This document shows positions 45,450-56,840 of a stretch of DNA of 64,000 nt, piece after piece. A model generated the notes under the pieces. It was given only the letters and a program-made list of their open reading frames with translations. It was not told where the DNA came from and made no database searches. Origin of the DNA: Gordionus sp. m RMFG-2023 (taxonomy: Eukaryota; Nematomorpha; Gordioida; Chordodea; Parachordodidae); NCBI RefSeq assembly GCF_954871325.1, contig NC_088777.1, forward strand, positions 21,553,366-21,617,365, in the 5' to 3' direction. The first letter of the stretch is position 1. Each line of letters begins with the position of its first letter. Position numbers and translations under genes: made by a program.

Positions 45450-46140
45450 ATAAATGATGCACATGGAAAATTTAATATCATGAAGTTCTGGAAGAATTGT
45501 CTATTTAATATTTATAACATTTTATGTAGATTGTGAGTCAGGTGATTATTAGAGATATAAATTTAGTTTATTTGCATTTAGAGAAAATAGAACTGTTAGT
45601 TTCATACATACCAAAAATGTATAAGAATATAGTGTTGCTTTCTACACACTACATTATGATAACAAAATTGATGCATCAACTGGTGAGTTTAAAAACCAGA
45701 ATTATAACTTTTTATAATTTAACAAAAACTGGAGTTGATACAGTAGATCAACTATCCTCCATATATTATATATCCAGAAAATCGAATAGATGGCCATTGG
45801 CCTTTTTTTATACTATAGTAAATATGTCAATAATAAATGTACTGATAGTTATAAAGCTAATAATTTGTCGAATATAAAAATTTATAAAATTATTAGCAAT
45901 GGAACTGATAACTCCATATATGATCAGCAGTTCTGAGAACCTTAGTATATGTAGATTATTACGTAACAACATTGGGGATGTTCTCAATATAACTGATGAG
46001 AAACATATTCCATCAAATAAAAAGAGAAGATGTTATGATTGTCCAAGAGTGAAGGAGGTGAAAACAACATTTATTTGTTTGTTCTAAATTCATTTGTAAA
46101 GATCATATGCATACATTTTGTCGTGAATGTTAGTACAAAA
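45450..46140 (+). pseudogene. piggyBac transposase remnant, right arm
   Basis: The frame at 45,533-45,877 has VSYIPKMYKNIVLLSTHY followed by FYNLTKTGVDTVDQLSSIYY and SRKSNRWPLAFFY. This is the conserved C-terminal part of the piggyBac catalytic domain, with the third catalytic Asp in GVDTVDQ. The next frame (45,899-46,087) has ELITPYM and a Cys-rich RRCYDCPRVKEVKTTFIC; then come further Cys/His in HTFCREC, the start of the family's C-terminal cysteine-rich domain. The N-terminal half is replaced by minisatellite. At least one stop and one frame change; inactive. Confidence 0.85.
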
Positions 46141-47143
46141 ATTTACATGATATTTGATGATTAATATTATTTTTAATATTTGATATCTTTTATAAAATTT
46201 ATATAATTATCTATTTTCGACATTCATTTAATAAAATATATAATAAAATTTGCATTTTTTAAATTTTTTTTTGTGGTAAAACTATATATAAAGGAAGGTC
46301 TCAGAAAAAAAAAATTTATTTTAGGAACTTTAGTAAAATTTGCATAACTGTTTTTAGAAGTAACTATTAATCTAAGATTTTGTATTTATTATTTCCAATA
46401 ATATTTGAATATATATTCAAAATTGTAGATCTCAAATTTTAATATGTTCTGAGATATAGCAATCAAAATTTGGGATAAAATAGACCCCACGTTAAGGGTT
46501 TTTTTCCAACTTTGTAGTGAAGGATCAAAAAGTATGGCTTGAATTTTAAAAGGAGAAATATTTCGATGTTAATATTGAACTATTTGCTATGTTTACATTA
46601 AATATTCATAATTAAAACTGCACTCGAATTGATAGAGTAAAATAATAAATATATAAAATATTTTCAGAATAAAAAAAACTAAATCAATCCAATTGAATAA
46701 GTTAGGTCAGGTTTATTATTTCTTCAAAACCAAGAATTTGATAATCCATAAATATATTTAAAAAATCTAGGTTAGTTATATAAATTTGAGCTATGCCTTA
46801 TAGCTCGCAGAGGCTTGCTGTTTAATGTCGTTATACATTGTAAAAGCATGACTTTACTTAAATAACGCTGAAATTATAGAAGTTAGAAGGCACCACTTTT
46901 TAATATTTTATAATCTAAAGCCATCAAAAATTTAAGAAACAAGATGAGCCAATATTTTTAATTAAAAAATAATTAGATTGGGAACGGTTATTTTTAAAAT
47001 TAGATGGGGTAGGACCTTTCTAACAATAAACCTGGTTAACAATATATTTTTTCAATAATTTTTAAATAATAACTAATTTTCTAAATATCTTTATTTTATC
47101 CTTGTTCAATAAAAAAGTTTAAAAGTATTACATATTACAATTG

Positions 47144-47535
47144 GGTTAATGATGCTTACTACCTTAAGGTACCATCTATCAAATTTGAATTTTGTCCATT
47201 TTTCATTTGGATAGGCACTACCAAATATATTTATAATATATATTTGAAAAATCGTGATTTTTGGAAAGCATCTATGGCCTAGTAGGCAAGAGCTTGGCTT
47301 ACTTTTCCCATGCTCCCGCGTTCGAATCCCGGAATGATCATGTTTTTTTTCTTATTCTAACTTGGTGGTTCCATCCTTGGGGGGATGATATATAGAAGGC
47401 CGGACTCGACCACGTGATTCCGTATTAATATATTAAATAATAAGGGTCTTATTAAAATTTTGGTCGGTATTTAGCAAATTAGATTGGTATTTAAAATATT
47501 TCCATACATTCACTTGGTAGTAAGCATCATTAACC
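47144..47535. mobile_element. 392-bp TIR element containing a tRNA-like sequence
   Basis: Perfect 20-bp terminal repeats, GGTTAATGATGCTTACTACC and its exact inverse, are flanked by identical ATTACAATTG at 47,134-47,143 and 47,536-47,545. A 9-10-bp duplication is Mutator-like, but the superfamily is unproven. The opposite arm of the giant palindrome lacks the element, confirming insertion. It carries an internal tRNA-like segment and no protein frame. Confidence 0.9.
47272..47346 (+). repeat. tRNA-like sequence inside the TIR element
   Basis: The A-box-like TGGCCTAGTAGG and the B-box GTTCGAATCCC are spaced as in a tRNA gene. The middle, CTTTTCCCATGC, resembles the anticodon arm of tRNA-Gly(CCC). 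The acceptor ends do not pair and the T stem has one mismatch, so it is a degraded or repurposed tRNA, still with intact polymerase III promoter boxes. It ends near a T8 run (47,343-47,350) that could stop transcription. Confidence 0.65.
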
Positions 47536-47559
47536 ATTACAATTGTCAGTTTTCTATGT

Positions 47560-48240
47560 TATATATAAAAAAAATCGAAAAAGTTCAAAAAAAACGATTA
47601 TGGCAATTGTCACTTTCCTGTGGTACATCTTCACTGAAATATTAATTTAACATATTAACAATATCTATTTTTACCTATTTGCTTTAAAAAAAATAAAAAA
47701 GGTTAATAATAACGATTGTGACATTTGTCACTTTTGTAGTACATTTTCACTGAAATTTTAATTTAACATGTTAACAATAAATATTTTTATCCATTTGCCT
47801 TAAATAAATTCAAAAAAGTACAAAATTAACGATTATGACAATTGTCACTTTCCTGTTGTATATCTTCACTGAAATTTTAATTTAACATGTTAACAATATC
47901 TATTTTTACCCATTTGCTTTAAAAAAATTCAAAAAAGTACAAAAATAACGATTATGACAATTGTCACTTTCCAGTAGTACATCTTCACTGAAATTTTAAT
48001 TTAACATGTTAACAGTAACTATTTTTATCCATTTGCCATAAATATATTCAAAAAAAGTTTAAAAATAACGATTATGACAATTGTCACTTTCCTGTGGTAC
48101 ATCTTCACCGAAATTTTAATTTAACATGTTAATAATATCTATTTTTACCCATTTGCTTTAAAAAAATTCAAAAAAGTTCAATAATAACGATTATGACAAT
48201 TGTCACTTTCCAGTAGTATATCTTTTCTGAAATTTTAATT
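47560..48240. repeat. ~115-bp tandem repeats, right arm of the palindrome
   Basis: Six units of the inverse of the left array, each with ATAACGATTATGACAATTGTCACTTTCC followed by ACATCTTCACTGAAATTTTA. Confidence 0.85.
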
Positions 48241-48513
48241 TAAAAAAAATAATATCAAAAAAATAATAATTTATTATAACATAAAATATGAAGATCTTTG
48301 AAGATCGCTGCTCAAAATTTTTTAAAAATAAAAGATCTTCAAATTTTACTATCTTCAAAGATCTCGATCTTTGTAGATCCTTGCTCAAAATTTATTAAAA
48401 GTAAAAGATCTTCAAATTTTCAGATCTTTAAAGATCTTTTGTACAACTCTGGACTGAACTGAACCGAGGCACACAAACCGGACCAGATCACGGTGTTTGT
48501 AAAAAAAAGACTC

Positions 48514-48934
48514 TCTAAACCGCCTAAATTTAAAAAAACGGTCTTTCAATTTTCTTATAAAATAAATTTTTTCATTTCTACCTAATTAAAATCTCGGTAT
48601 TCTTATAACTTCCGAACAATTAAGAATATCAATTGGTCTTAGTACGTTGCAACATCGTTTCACTTTAACTGTTTTCTCTGCAATATAAGAGTTGAAGAAA
48701 ATAGATACCATCTATTATACTACCGATTCTCTAAAGGTCACCATCCTAATCATCGCGCCATCAACAATATAATATCCATGTTCTAAGAAGAGCCAATAAT
48801 ACCATGCATCCTCCATCTATTGGGTCTCAATACTTTATATGATATGAAGCCAGGTGCTTTAACATTAACTTCATGGGAAAGGGGTACCTTCTACTTATAT
48901 AGATATAATCGCGAAATCTAACATCCACCAAAAC
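48514..48934. other. Intergenic stretch, nothing recognised
   Basis: No sustained frame or repeat. Base composition is slightly less AT-rich than the surroundings. The last 8 bases (ACCAAAAC, 48,927-48,934) are the left target duplication of the next element. Confidence 0.5.
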
Positions 48935-50427
48935 CAATGACATTAATACTATAGACTGCCGATAGTAATGCTAAAATCAAATTTGAAGTGGCAAAAATTG
49001 AATTGAGTAGCAGCCATTTTGTGTTTGAAGCTTATATGTAAGAAACATGAGAATTTCATAAATTTCAGGTTTATTTTTATTATATATTATATTTATAATC
49101 TTATTTTTTTTACTAGATGAATAAAAGACATTTTTAGAGCATTTATGGTTACACTGTTTTGATTATTGCCTAAGGTTATCAAAAATTAAAATTAGATTTT
49201 AGGCAAAAATTTAACAGAACTGTACTTTTTCAAGGGCATAAATCAAAAATTATAAAAATATGTTATTTAACTTAAATATTTATAGGTCAAGGAAAAATTA
49301 TAGTGATTATTTGTAAGAAAAAACTACAATTTATACCATATACTTTTAGTTATAATAATACATTTATTTTATTAGAAATAAATATAACATATATATATAT
49401 TATTTGTATTTATTATTGTAAAAATTTATAAGATTATTTTATTTTTCACAATATACAAATTCATTATTGATTTTTGTACTTTAGTGAATTAAATTTAAAT
49501 AAATATATTTAGAAATGGATAGTTATAATTATTAAGGAATAACATAATTCAAAGCAAAAATAATAAAAGACTTATAAATTATAAAATATAACCTCTTTTT
49601 ATTTGCTGAAAAAATAAATACAAAAAAATTTATATCAAAATCTTTGTTTATATAATTCAAAATATTTATCAATAAAATCATATATATTCAATTTTGTTTT
49701 TGGAGTAATTTCTAAAATTCCAAATCACATGTTAAATATTTTCATAGCAAATCTGACATAATAATTTTTACAATAAAAAATAGGTTATTAATATAAGCTA
49801 CATTTTTAGATTTAATTCTGAATATTTAATTTGAGATATCATACTTATGAAAGGAAATTTTGCTTCCTGAACAATATTTTTGGTTACAGCCATATGTATT
49901 ACAATATATTATCATTTTCTTAAAATATAAAAAATATATTAAATTTTATAATAAATTTCAAATCATAATATATCTTTCCTCACTTTGATTTTTGTTATTG
50001 AATATATAAATATAAAATATTAAATTAATTCTTATAAAAAATATTCATTCTAACTTGATAAAATATATATTTGAAAAATCTTAAAGATATTCATGAGGTA
50101 TTAAAGAAAACAATAAATCCTTACTTCTCTAGAAATGACAAAATTTTAAACTATATTCTTATTACTATACAGATTTTATTTTATATTGATTAGTCTATAT
50201 AAAATATTAAAGATATTCATTAAGTAATAAACTGCAAATGTTTATAAAATGTTTTTTATTCATCTAGTAAAAAATAAGATTTTAAATATAATAAAAATAA
50301 ACATGAAATTTATGAAATTATCATATGTTTCTTACATAAAAGATCCAAACACAAAATGGCCGCTACTCAATTCAATTTTTGCCACATCAAATACATTAAT
50401 CGGCAGTCTATAGTATTAATGTCATTG
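48935..50427. mobile_element. 1.5-kb long-TIR MITE with exact 8-bp duplication
   Basis: Inverted repeats of about 190 bp (48,935-49,130 with 50,240-50,427), beginning CAATGACATTAATACTATAG and containing GCAGCCATTTTGTGTTTG at the left. Identical flanking 8-mers ACCAAAAC at 48,927-48,934 and 50,428-50,435. The AT-rich interior has no frame. An 8-bp duplication fits hAT-like transposition, although the first bases CAATG are not the usual CAG. Confidence 0.9.
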
Positions 50428-50435
50428 ACCAAAAC

Positions 50436-51185
50436 TCTCTTTATTTGCCGCAAATTGCAAAAAGTAGGCTTGTTAATCAATCCTTTTAAAAAATTCGAAT
50501 CCCTAACACGATCTTTTCAAGAGGATCGAAATCCGACATCGATTTTTTTTAAAAAAAAGGATCGCGATTATGATCCTTTTCTTATTTAAATTTCTAAAAC
50601 AAATTTCTCATCGATGCAAAATTAACTAATATAAAAATAAATTAAATATGGTATAAATTTGAGGGGGGTGCCCCTTCAGAAATTTATCACTTCTTGTGAA
50701 TATCATTTTGAGCTAATAAAAAATACCCTCCCCCCCCCACTCCCTGGACCCCCCCCCCCAATGCATGCATACATCTTAAACAATAATTTGAGAACGTAAA
50801 AGTTGATATTTTTTTAAACTAAAACTATTCATCATAATTTATACATTTTTGTATATTAAAAAAGCGAAATAAAAATGTTTTTAAAGAAATGGAATATGAG
50901 CCAAAGATAAGTCTTAAGACAAAAGTGAAATATATTATAATTATTAATAATATATACATAAAATTACTAAATAATATAATATATCAAATATAATTTTTTA
51001 TAAAGTGAGTAATTTTAATTTATTTAATATAATTATAAAAGTATCAATAAAATTAAATCATAAATTAAATAAAAAAATTAAAGCACAATACAAACAGTGG
51101 AATATTATATGTCGTGGATTTACCTATCTCTAATTTTATCAATTATCATATGACAATTAAATAATTTATACCAATATAGCTAATT
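50436..51185. other. AT-rich stretch with poly-C patch
   Basis: No gene. 50,660-50,765 holds GGGGGGTGCCCC and, ~70 bp later, long C runs (CCCTCCCCCCCCCCACTCCC...), probably a collapsed hAT end. The rest is low-complexity. Confidence 0.45.
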
Positions 51186-51190
51186 ATATA

Positions 51191-51615
51191 TGTCGTAAAT
51201 GTGACATTTTCTAACATAATGTCAATCAATTTTTATGTATATATGTATATATATATTAGTTTTATCAATTGTATAATTAATGAAATGGCAGTCATTTTCT
51301 GACAAATATATTTGTTTATATATTTTGAACAAAGAATCACTTTTTAATTTTTAATTTTTGACTTTTGAATTTTTCATGATTTTTTTTCTAATGATAATAA
51401 AACTTTTAATTTTTCATGATTTGTTTTAATGAATAAAACTTTGTAATTTTTTATGATTTAAATTTTAAATAAACGGTTTGAATTTTACTCCAGTTTCAGT
51501 TCCGTGTTTCTTTAGTTATTCTTTCTGAGTTAATTCTTACTTTAGAATTTAGTTAGTTTTAGTAATTTTTTTGATATAGTTAACATTTGAATCGTTCGTT
51601 GTTTCATTTTTGTCA
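51191..51615 (+). repeat. 5' LTR of the gypsy element
   Basis: 425 bp, preceded by ATATA and followed by GTTGTTGACCGAGATTACC. No typical TGG-type primer-binding site is obvious immediately after it. Confidence 0.93.
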
Positions 51616-51800
51616 GTTGTTGACCGAGATTACCAGGATAGTTTCGATTCCAGGGTTATTCGGTATTTCAAGGTAAAAGAAAATATTTTATTTTATATTT
51701 TGTATCTCGCCTCAGAACACAACGCAATCACCTTTTTGTGTAAATTTTTAGAAATTTAACACGGCCGTTTTAAAGTAATACAAATTTTTCATATAATGAG

Positions 51801-52613
51801 ATGGGCTTTATATTTAATTTTGATATTGAGCCTAGCGTATTTGATAAAATTTCGGAGTATCCGAGTATTACTTATCAAAGTTTGTATCAAATGGTTGATA
51901 AATTTGATGTAAATAATGCCGTAGTGACAATTTTATTGTTGGTCCTACTGTATGTGTTACATATTATGATAAAATTTTTGTTTGAAAAATGTACGCTGGT
52001 TGCGACCAAAGTATATGGTAATTGGAAAATAGACACTCCGGTGTCGGCTGATTGTTGGAAAAAGATTTCGGTCTTGGAAAGTAGTTTAAATGGAATTTTA
52101 AATGAAATCAAGAACGGCAGACCTGAAAAGGTGGAAACGATGAAAGATAATAACGATGATCGTTTGGATAGTGTGGAGAGATCTATAGTTATCCTCCAGG
52201 AATTGAAAGAATTAAAAGAAGTGATTAAGATTATATATCAAGATATAAATACGTTGGTTATGGCGAATAGTAATATTAATAAAAGCCAAATACGTGGTCC
52301 GACATGGACGAATGGAAAAAATATTTCCATTGAAAAAAATGGCTTTTCAGGTCATAAGAAAATTTTAGAAGATTTGAAATGTACCCGCTGTGGGTATGTG
52401 GGTCACAAGATAGAGACCTGCCTAGTCAAAAAACAAAATTTTCGTGAAGGTTTTCCGTTAAAGAAACTGGCATTAGAAAATTCTAATGTTAGAAAAGTTT
52501 CTGGTACTAACACGAATAAATTTGATGCTTTACGACCGAATTATGGCAAATCCCGTTTGTGTTTTAAATGTAACAAACCGGGACATTTAGCCATAAACTG
52601 TATCAAAAATTGA
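51801..52613 (+). CDS. ORF1 (gag-like) of the gypsy element
   Basis: 270 residues. An acidic N-terminus (MGFIFNFDIEPSVFDK) is followed by a strongly hydrophobic stretch at about residues 40-62 (VVTILLLVLLYVLHIMIKFL) that looks like a membrane-spanning helix. Then comes a charged, probably coiled-coil middle (about 85-155). Two CCHC knuckles follow, CTRCGYVGHKIETC and, near the C-terminus, CFKCNKPGHLAINC. The knuckles mark it as the nucleic-acid-binding gag protein. I do not recognise a capsid domain, and the frame is short for a gypsy gag. A membrane segment in this position is unusual. Confidence 0.75.
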   Translation: MGFIFNFDIEPSVFDKISEYPSITYQSLYQMVDKFDVNNAVVTILLLVLLYVLHIMIKFLFEKCTLVATKVYGNWKIDTPVSADCWKKISVLESSLNGILNEIKNGRPEKVETMKDNNDDRLDSVERSIVILQELKELKEVIKIIYQDINTLVMANSNINKSQIRGPTWTNGKNISIEKNGFSGHKKILEDLKCTRCGYVGHKIETCLVKKQNFREGFPLKKLALENSNVRKVSGTNTNKFDALRPNYGKSRLCFKCNKPGHLAINCIKN

Positions 52614-52850
52614 CTATATGATTGCAAATGTAATCATATAGTAGGTAGGAGATCGGGATGGAAAAATGATAATAAAGTAAATAACCATGATTATAACCTA
52701 AATTTTTTTATTCATGATGATAAAAATAATAAAGATTCTAATGATTTTAAATGGGAGAAATATCCTAGGGGTATTGTTAAATATTCCGATGAAAGGAATA
52801 TTAATATTTTCAGATGGGAAAAATATCCCAGTTATATTGCAAAAAAAAAT

Positions 52851-55800
52851 ATGAATATTGTTAAGGAACCACTAAATTCCGAGTTGAATTTATGTTCAAA
52901 TGAGAATTCTCATGAAACTGATGTTTCAAATGAGATTAATATTGATCAGTCAATTAAAACATATGATATTTTAATGACTGAGAGATTAGTCGAACCTCGT
53001 CCTTGTCCAAGAGTTATCGTAAGAGTTGACTCGAGGGATATTGACATGTTGTTCGACACAGGGGCTAGCATTTCTATAATGTCTCGAAGAAATTATTTTA
53101 AGTATTGGCCTAAAGGTAAGCTCGAGAAAGAATCTATGTGTGTCAGACAATTTGATGGGTCTGAGATAATAGTTATGGGAAAAACTAAATTGGGTTTAAT
53201 TCTTCATGATACCACATTTTTCCTAGATTTATGGGTAGTAAAGAAAGATGTGGAAACCATCATGGGGTGGGATTGGATTGTTCAGTTAGGTCCTTTCAGT
53301 AATTATTGGAATATTTTTGCCCTACATAATGGTTCGGCCATAATTAACCCGAAAGACCAAAATATTGCTTATAACGCTCGAAAAAATATCCGTGAAATAG
53401 AAGGGAAGGATTTAACCATAAAACAAAATGATTCAACCCGTAATTCTGATAGGTATGTAAAGTCCACGGAATTAATGGTTGAAAACAACATTAGCATTGA
53501 TAAAACCCCAGTGGTTGCTATTGGTATTCCTGAATTACATAAAATGAGTGAAAATATATCTCGTTTAATGAAGAAGTATGAAATAATTTTCGAAGACAAA
53601 TTAGGTTGTCTTAATGATTATCAAGTAGATATAAAATTAAGGGAAGGATTTGCACCTATTTTCCTAGCGTGTCGTCGAGTCCCTTTTTAATGGAAAAAGG
53701 AAATTGACGAAGAATTGGATCAATGGGTTAAAGATGGTATCATTGTTCCTGTGGAATATAGTGTATGGGCAACCCCGTTGGTACCGGTTAAGAAATCAAA
53801 TGGTAAATTGAGACTCTGTGCTGATTTCAAAGTAACCGTTAATCGATGGGTAGTAGAGGTTAAATATCCTTTACCCCGAATTGAGGAAATTTTGGCCCAG
53901 TTGAAGGGAGCGAAATATTTTTCAAAGGTTGATTTTTTCGTCAGCCTATTTACAATTACCTTTGAGGGATGAGATTCGTAAATTATTGACGATCACGACT
54001 CCCAAAGGGTTGTTCGCTTTTTGTAGATTACCATTTGGGTTGAGTGTGTCAGCGCCTATTTTTCAGCGCACCATGGCGTCCGTTTTCCAAGGACTAGAGG
54101 GTGTATTTTATTACATGGATGATGTGCTAATTACAGGGATAACGCCTGAGCAGCATAACCATCGTCTGGAGGAAGTTTTTAAAAGAATTCATGGTAAAGG
54201 CTTGAGAGCCAGCAAAGAAAAAAGCATTTTGGGTGTAATGGAGGTCGAATATTTAGGCCATCAAATAAATGGGATTGAGGTGAAGCCATTGCAAAAAAAT
54301 TTGAAAAATATATTAAATTTGAAGCAGCCCAATAATAAGGCTGAAGTGCAGTCCATTTTGGGTATGGTAAATTACTATCATCGTTTTATAGAGGATTTTG
54401 CGAAGGTAGCTGTCCCGTTATATGAGTTCTTAAAAAAGGGTGTTCATTTCGATTGGAAAGTAGAGCAACAAGAAGCATTTGAAATTTTAAAGGGAAAAAT
54501 TGGGGAAGAGCCAATTTTAGTCTGTATCAACAATGATTTAGAAATTATTTTAGCGGTTGATGCCTCCAACAAAGGTGTTGGAGGAGCCTTATTACATGTA
54601 ATTGATGGTGTGGAAAGACCCATCCTTTTTTTTCCCGAGTTTTTAGGGATGTCGAAACGAGATATTCGGTGATTGAACAGGAGGCCTTGGCCGTGATTTT
54701 CGGTTTCACGAAATGCCGTGAATATTTGATTGGTAAAAAATTTGAAATTTTTACTGACCACAAGCCATTAATCTACCTATTCCGAAAGGATAATAGGGAG
54801 TTAATGCTATCTCCCCGGTTACAACGTTGGTTGTTATTAGTGGGCAGTTTTAACGTGGAAGTTAGATATCGTCGGGGCAAAGAGAATCATTTGCCAGATA
54901 TTTTGTCCAGGTTGGGTTCTGGCTGTGAGGGCCCGGAAGTAAATGATAGTAGAAGCATTGATAGAGAGAAGGCCATAGTGTGTTCTCTGTCTTATATTTT
55001 AAAAGGGGGTCCTACCAATTGGGAGGATTTGAAAGCCAATACTGTGAATGACAAAGTGCTAGGTCAGATAAAATTAAGTCTAACAGGAGATAAACCTTGG
55101 ATAAACAAATATGATGCATATAAAAAAATACAGAAAGAATTATCAATTGTTGAATTGTATTATGAGGGGAAACAGGGCCGTAATTCCTTATAAATTACGG
55201 AGTAAAATTATGAAATTATTGCATGCCGGCCATCAAGGTCGAGACAAGATGAAATCTTGGGCCCGAGAATATGTATGGTGGCCTGGTATGGGCAAGGATA
55301 TTGAACGGATTACCAGGAAATGCGCTCCTTGTAATGCCTGTGCTCCTATGCCCCGTAAAGAGGTAGGGCAAGTTTGGCCTAAATCAAAGAAACCTTGGGA
55401 ACGTATCCACATCGATTTCTTTGATCTTGATAAAAAGACATATTTTTTAGTGGTAGACTCGTATTCTAAATGGATAGAATATGCATTAGTACATGGATAT
55501 ACCACAAAAATTGTTGTGAAAAAATTAAGAGAATTATATGCTCGGTTCGGTTTTCCGGACAATATAGTGTCTGACGGGGGTCCCGCCTTTGTCAGTGAAG
55601 ATTTTAAACAGTTTTGTGTTGAGTCACAGACAAAACACATTCTAGCTCCACCATATCATCCCAGCTCGAATGGACAAGCTGAGAGGATGGTAGCCATTGT
55701 TAAAAATTGGATCAAAAAGGCTGGAGCCCATAAAGAGGAGGCTTACATGTCTTAATTATATTACCTCAATTCTCGTAATCGAGAGGGAGTTACGCCTGTC

Positions 55801-55990
55801 GAGTTATTTTTAGGTAGGCGAACACGGGGTCCTTTGGATTTCTTAAAACCAAAGAAGAAAACTATTACCTCAATGGAAGTAAAATTATAGGTACGGTTTG
55901 CCGTGGGACATAAGGTTTGGGCCCGATTGTCGTTGGGAGAAGGGTCGGGTCATATTGAACCGGGGTTCGAAATTAAGTGAAATTTTGTTA
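52851..55990 (+). pseudogene. pol region of the gypsy element
   Basis: Parts in order: aspartic protease around 53,000-53,300, with the active-site motif LFDTGAS; reverse transcriptase about 53,690-54,420, with LRLCADF, LPFGLS and the catalytic YYMDDV; RNase H about 54,540-54,900, with AVDASNKGVGGAL and FTDHKPL; integrase about 55,190-55,990, with the zinc-binding GHQGRDKM...CAPCNAC segment, then IDFFDLDKK, VSDGGPAF and PPYHPSSNGQAERMV of the DDE core. This order is diagnostic for Ty3/gypsy. The region is a fossil with a small number of breaks. The same integrase family occurs at 1,810-2,400 and 63,190-64,000. Confidence 0.93.
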
Positions 55991-56059
55991 ATAACAGGGG
56001 TGACCGTGATTCGTCATCACGATCATGTAAGATTGGGATAAATAAGAAGCGTCTTATTT

Positions 56060-56570
56060 TTGTTGGGGGTTCATATGGGTTCGGTTTCCGAATATATTTA
56101 GTCATATTGAAAATATGTCAATATAGACGGGTTGTTGGTCATTATCAGTTGAAATCATAGTTCAATTTAGACGGGTTTAATAAAATCGTTTTCCGAATAT
56201 ATTTGATCATGTTGAAAATATGTCAATATAGACGGGTTTAATAAAAAGTTTGTCAACATGGTAATGATATATATTTGGTCATATTAAAAATAGGTCAATA
56301 TAGACGGGTTGTTGGTCATTTTCGATTAAAATCATAGTTCAATTTAGACGAGTTTAATAAAATCGGTTTCTGAATATATTTGGTCATATTAAAAATAGGT
56401 CAATATAGACGGGTTTAATAAAATCGTTAACATGGTAAGGATATATATTTGGTCATATTAAAAATAGGTCAATATAGACGGGTTGTTGGTCATTTTCGAT
56501 TAAAATCATAGTTCAATGTAGACGGGTTTTATAAAAAGTTTGTCAACATGGTAATGATATGGAAAGTTTT
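56060..56570 (+). repeat. ~176-bp tandem repeats in the gypsy 3' region
   Basis: About three units, each with GGTCAATATAGACGGGTTGT, ATCATAGTTCAATTTAGACG and GTTTAATAAAATCG. A single unit-like sequence also follows the integrase of the second gypsy copy (~62,925-62,970, minus), so the motif belongs to the family. Its role is unknown. Confidence 0.85.
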
Positions 56571-56639
56571 CTTCGGTTTGGTTCGTTAAGGAATGTTCTT
56601 TGTCTGTTTAGTTAAATGAAGATTTGTGTTAATGTTATC

Positions 56640-56840
56640 TTGTATTAAATAAAGTTTTGTTTTCAATGTAATGAAAAGATGTTTGTATATTGTCTGTTAT
56701 TAAATGAATAGAAAGTTTTTTTTTTAATGTAATGAAAAGATGTTTTTATCTTTTATTAGATTAATAGAAAGTTTTTTTGTTAGTGTAATGAAAAGATGTT
56801 TTTATCTTTTATTAGATTAATAGAAAGTTTTGTTTTAAAG
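56640..56840 (+). repeat. ~60-bp tandem repeats in the gypsy 3' region
   Basis: Three to four units of the type AATAGAAAGTTTTTTTGT, then GTAATGAAAAGATGTTTTTA, then TCTTTTATTAGATT. Non-coding. Confidence 0.85.

Larger units (their letters stand above)
29864..48513. mobile_element. Giant palindromic foldback element with nested insertions
   Basis: The two arms are inverted copies, outermost GAGTGTCTTTTA... at the left and ...AAAAGACTCTC at the right. Left arm: 29,864-31,051, 38,936-39,149 and 41,932-44,160. Right arm: 44,505-47,143 and 47,536-48,513. Each adds up to about 3.6 kb, around a ~350-bp centre. Each arm holds, outside to inside, GATCTTCAAAGATC-rich end sequence, ~115-bp tandem repeats, a piggyBac transposase remnant and a CTCTATAAA minisatellite. 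The gaps in the left arm are a nested hAT pair and an LTR element; the gap in the right arm is a small TIR element. The opposite arm supplies the empty site for each. No target duplication of the whole is clear. Confidence 0.8.

Noticed and set aside
47272-47346. Functional tRNA-Gly(CCC) gene
   Set aside because: The acceptor ends do not pair and the T stem has a mismatch; it is embedded in a TIR element.
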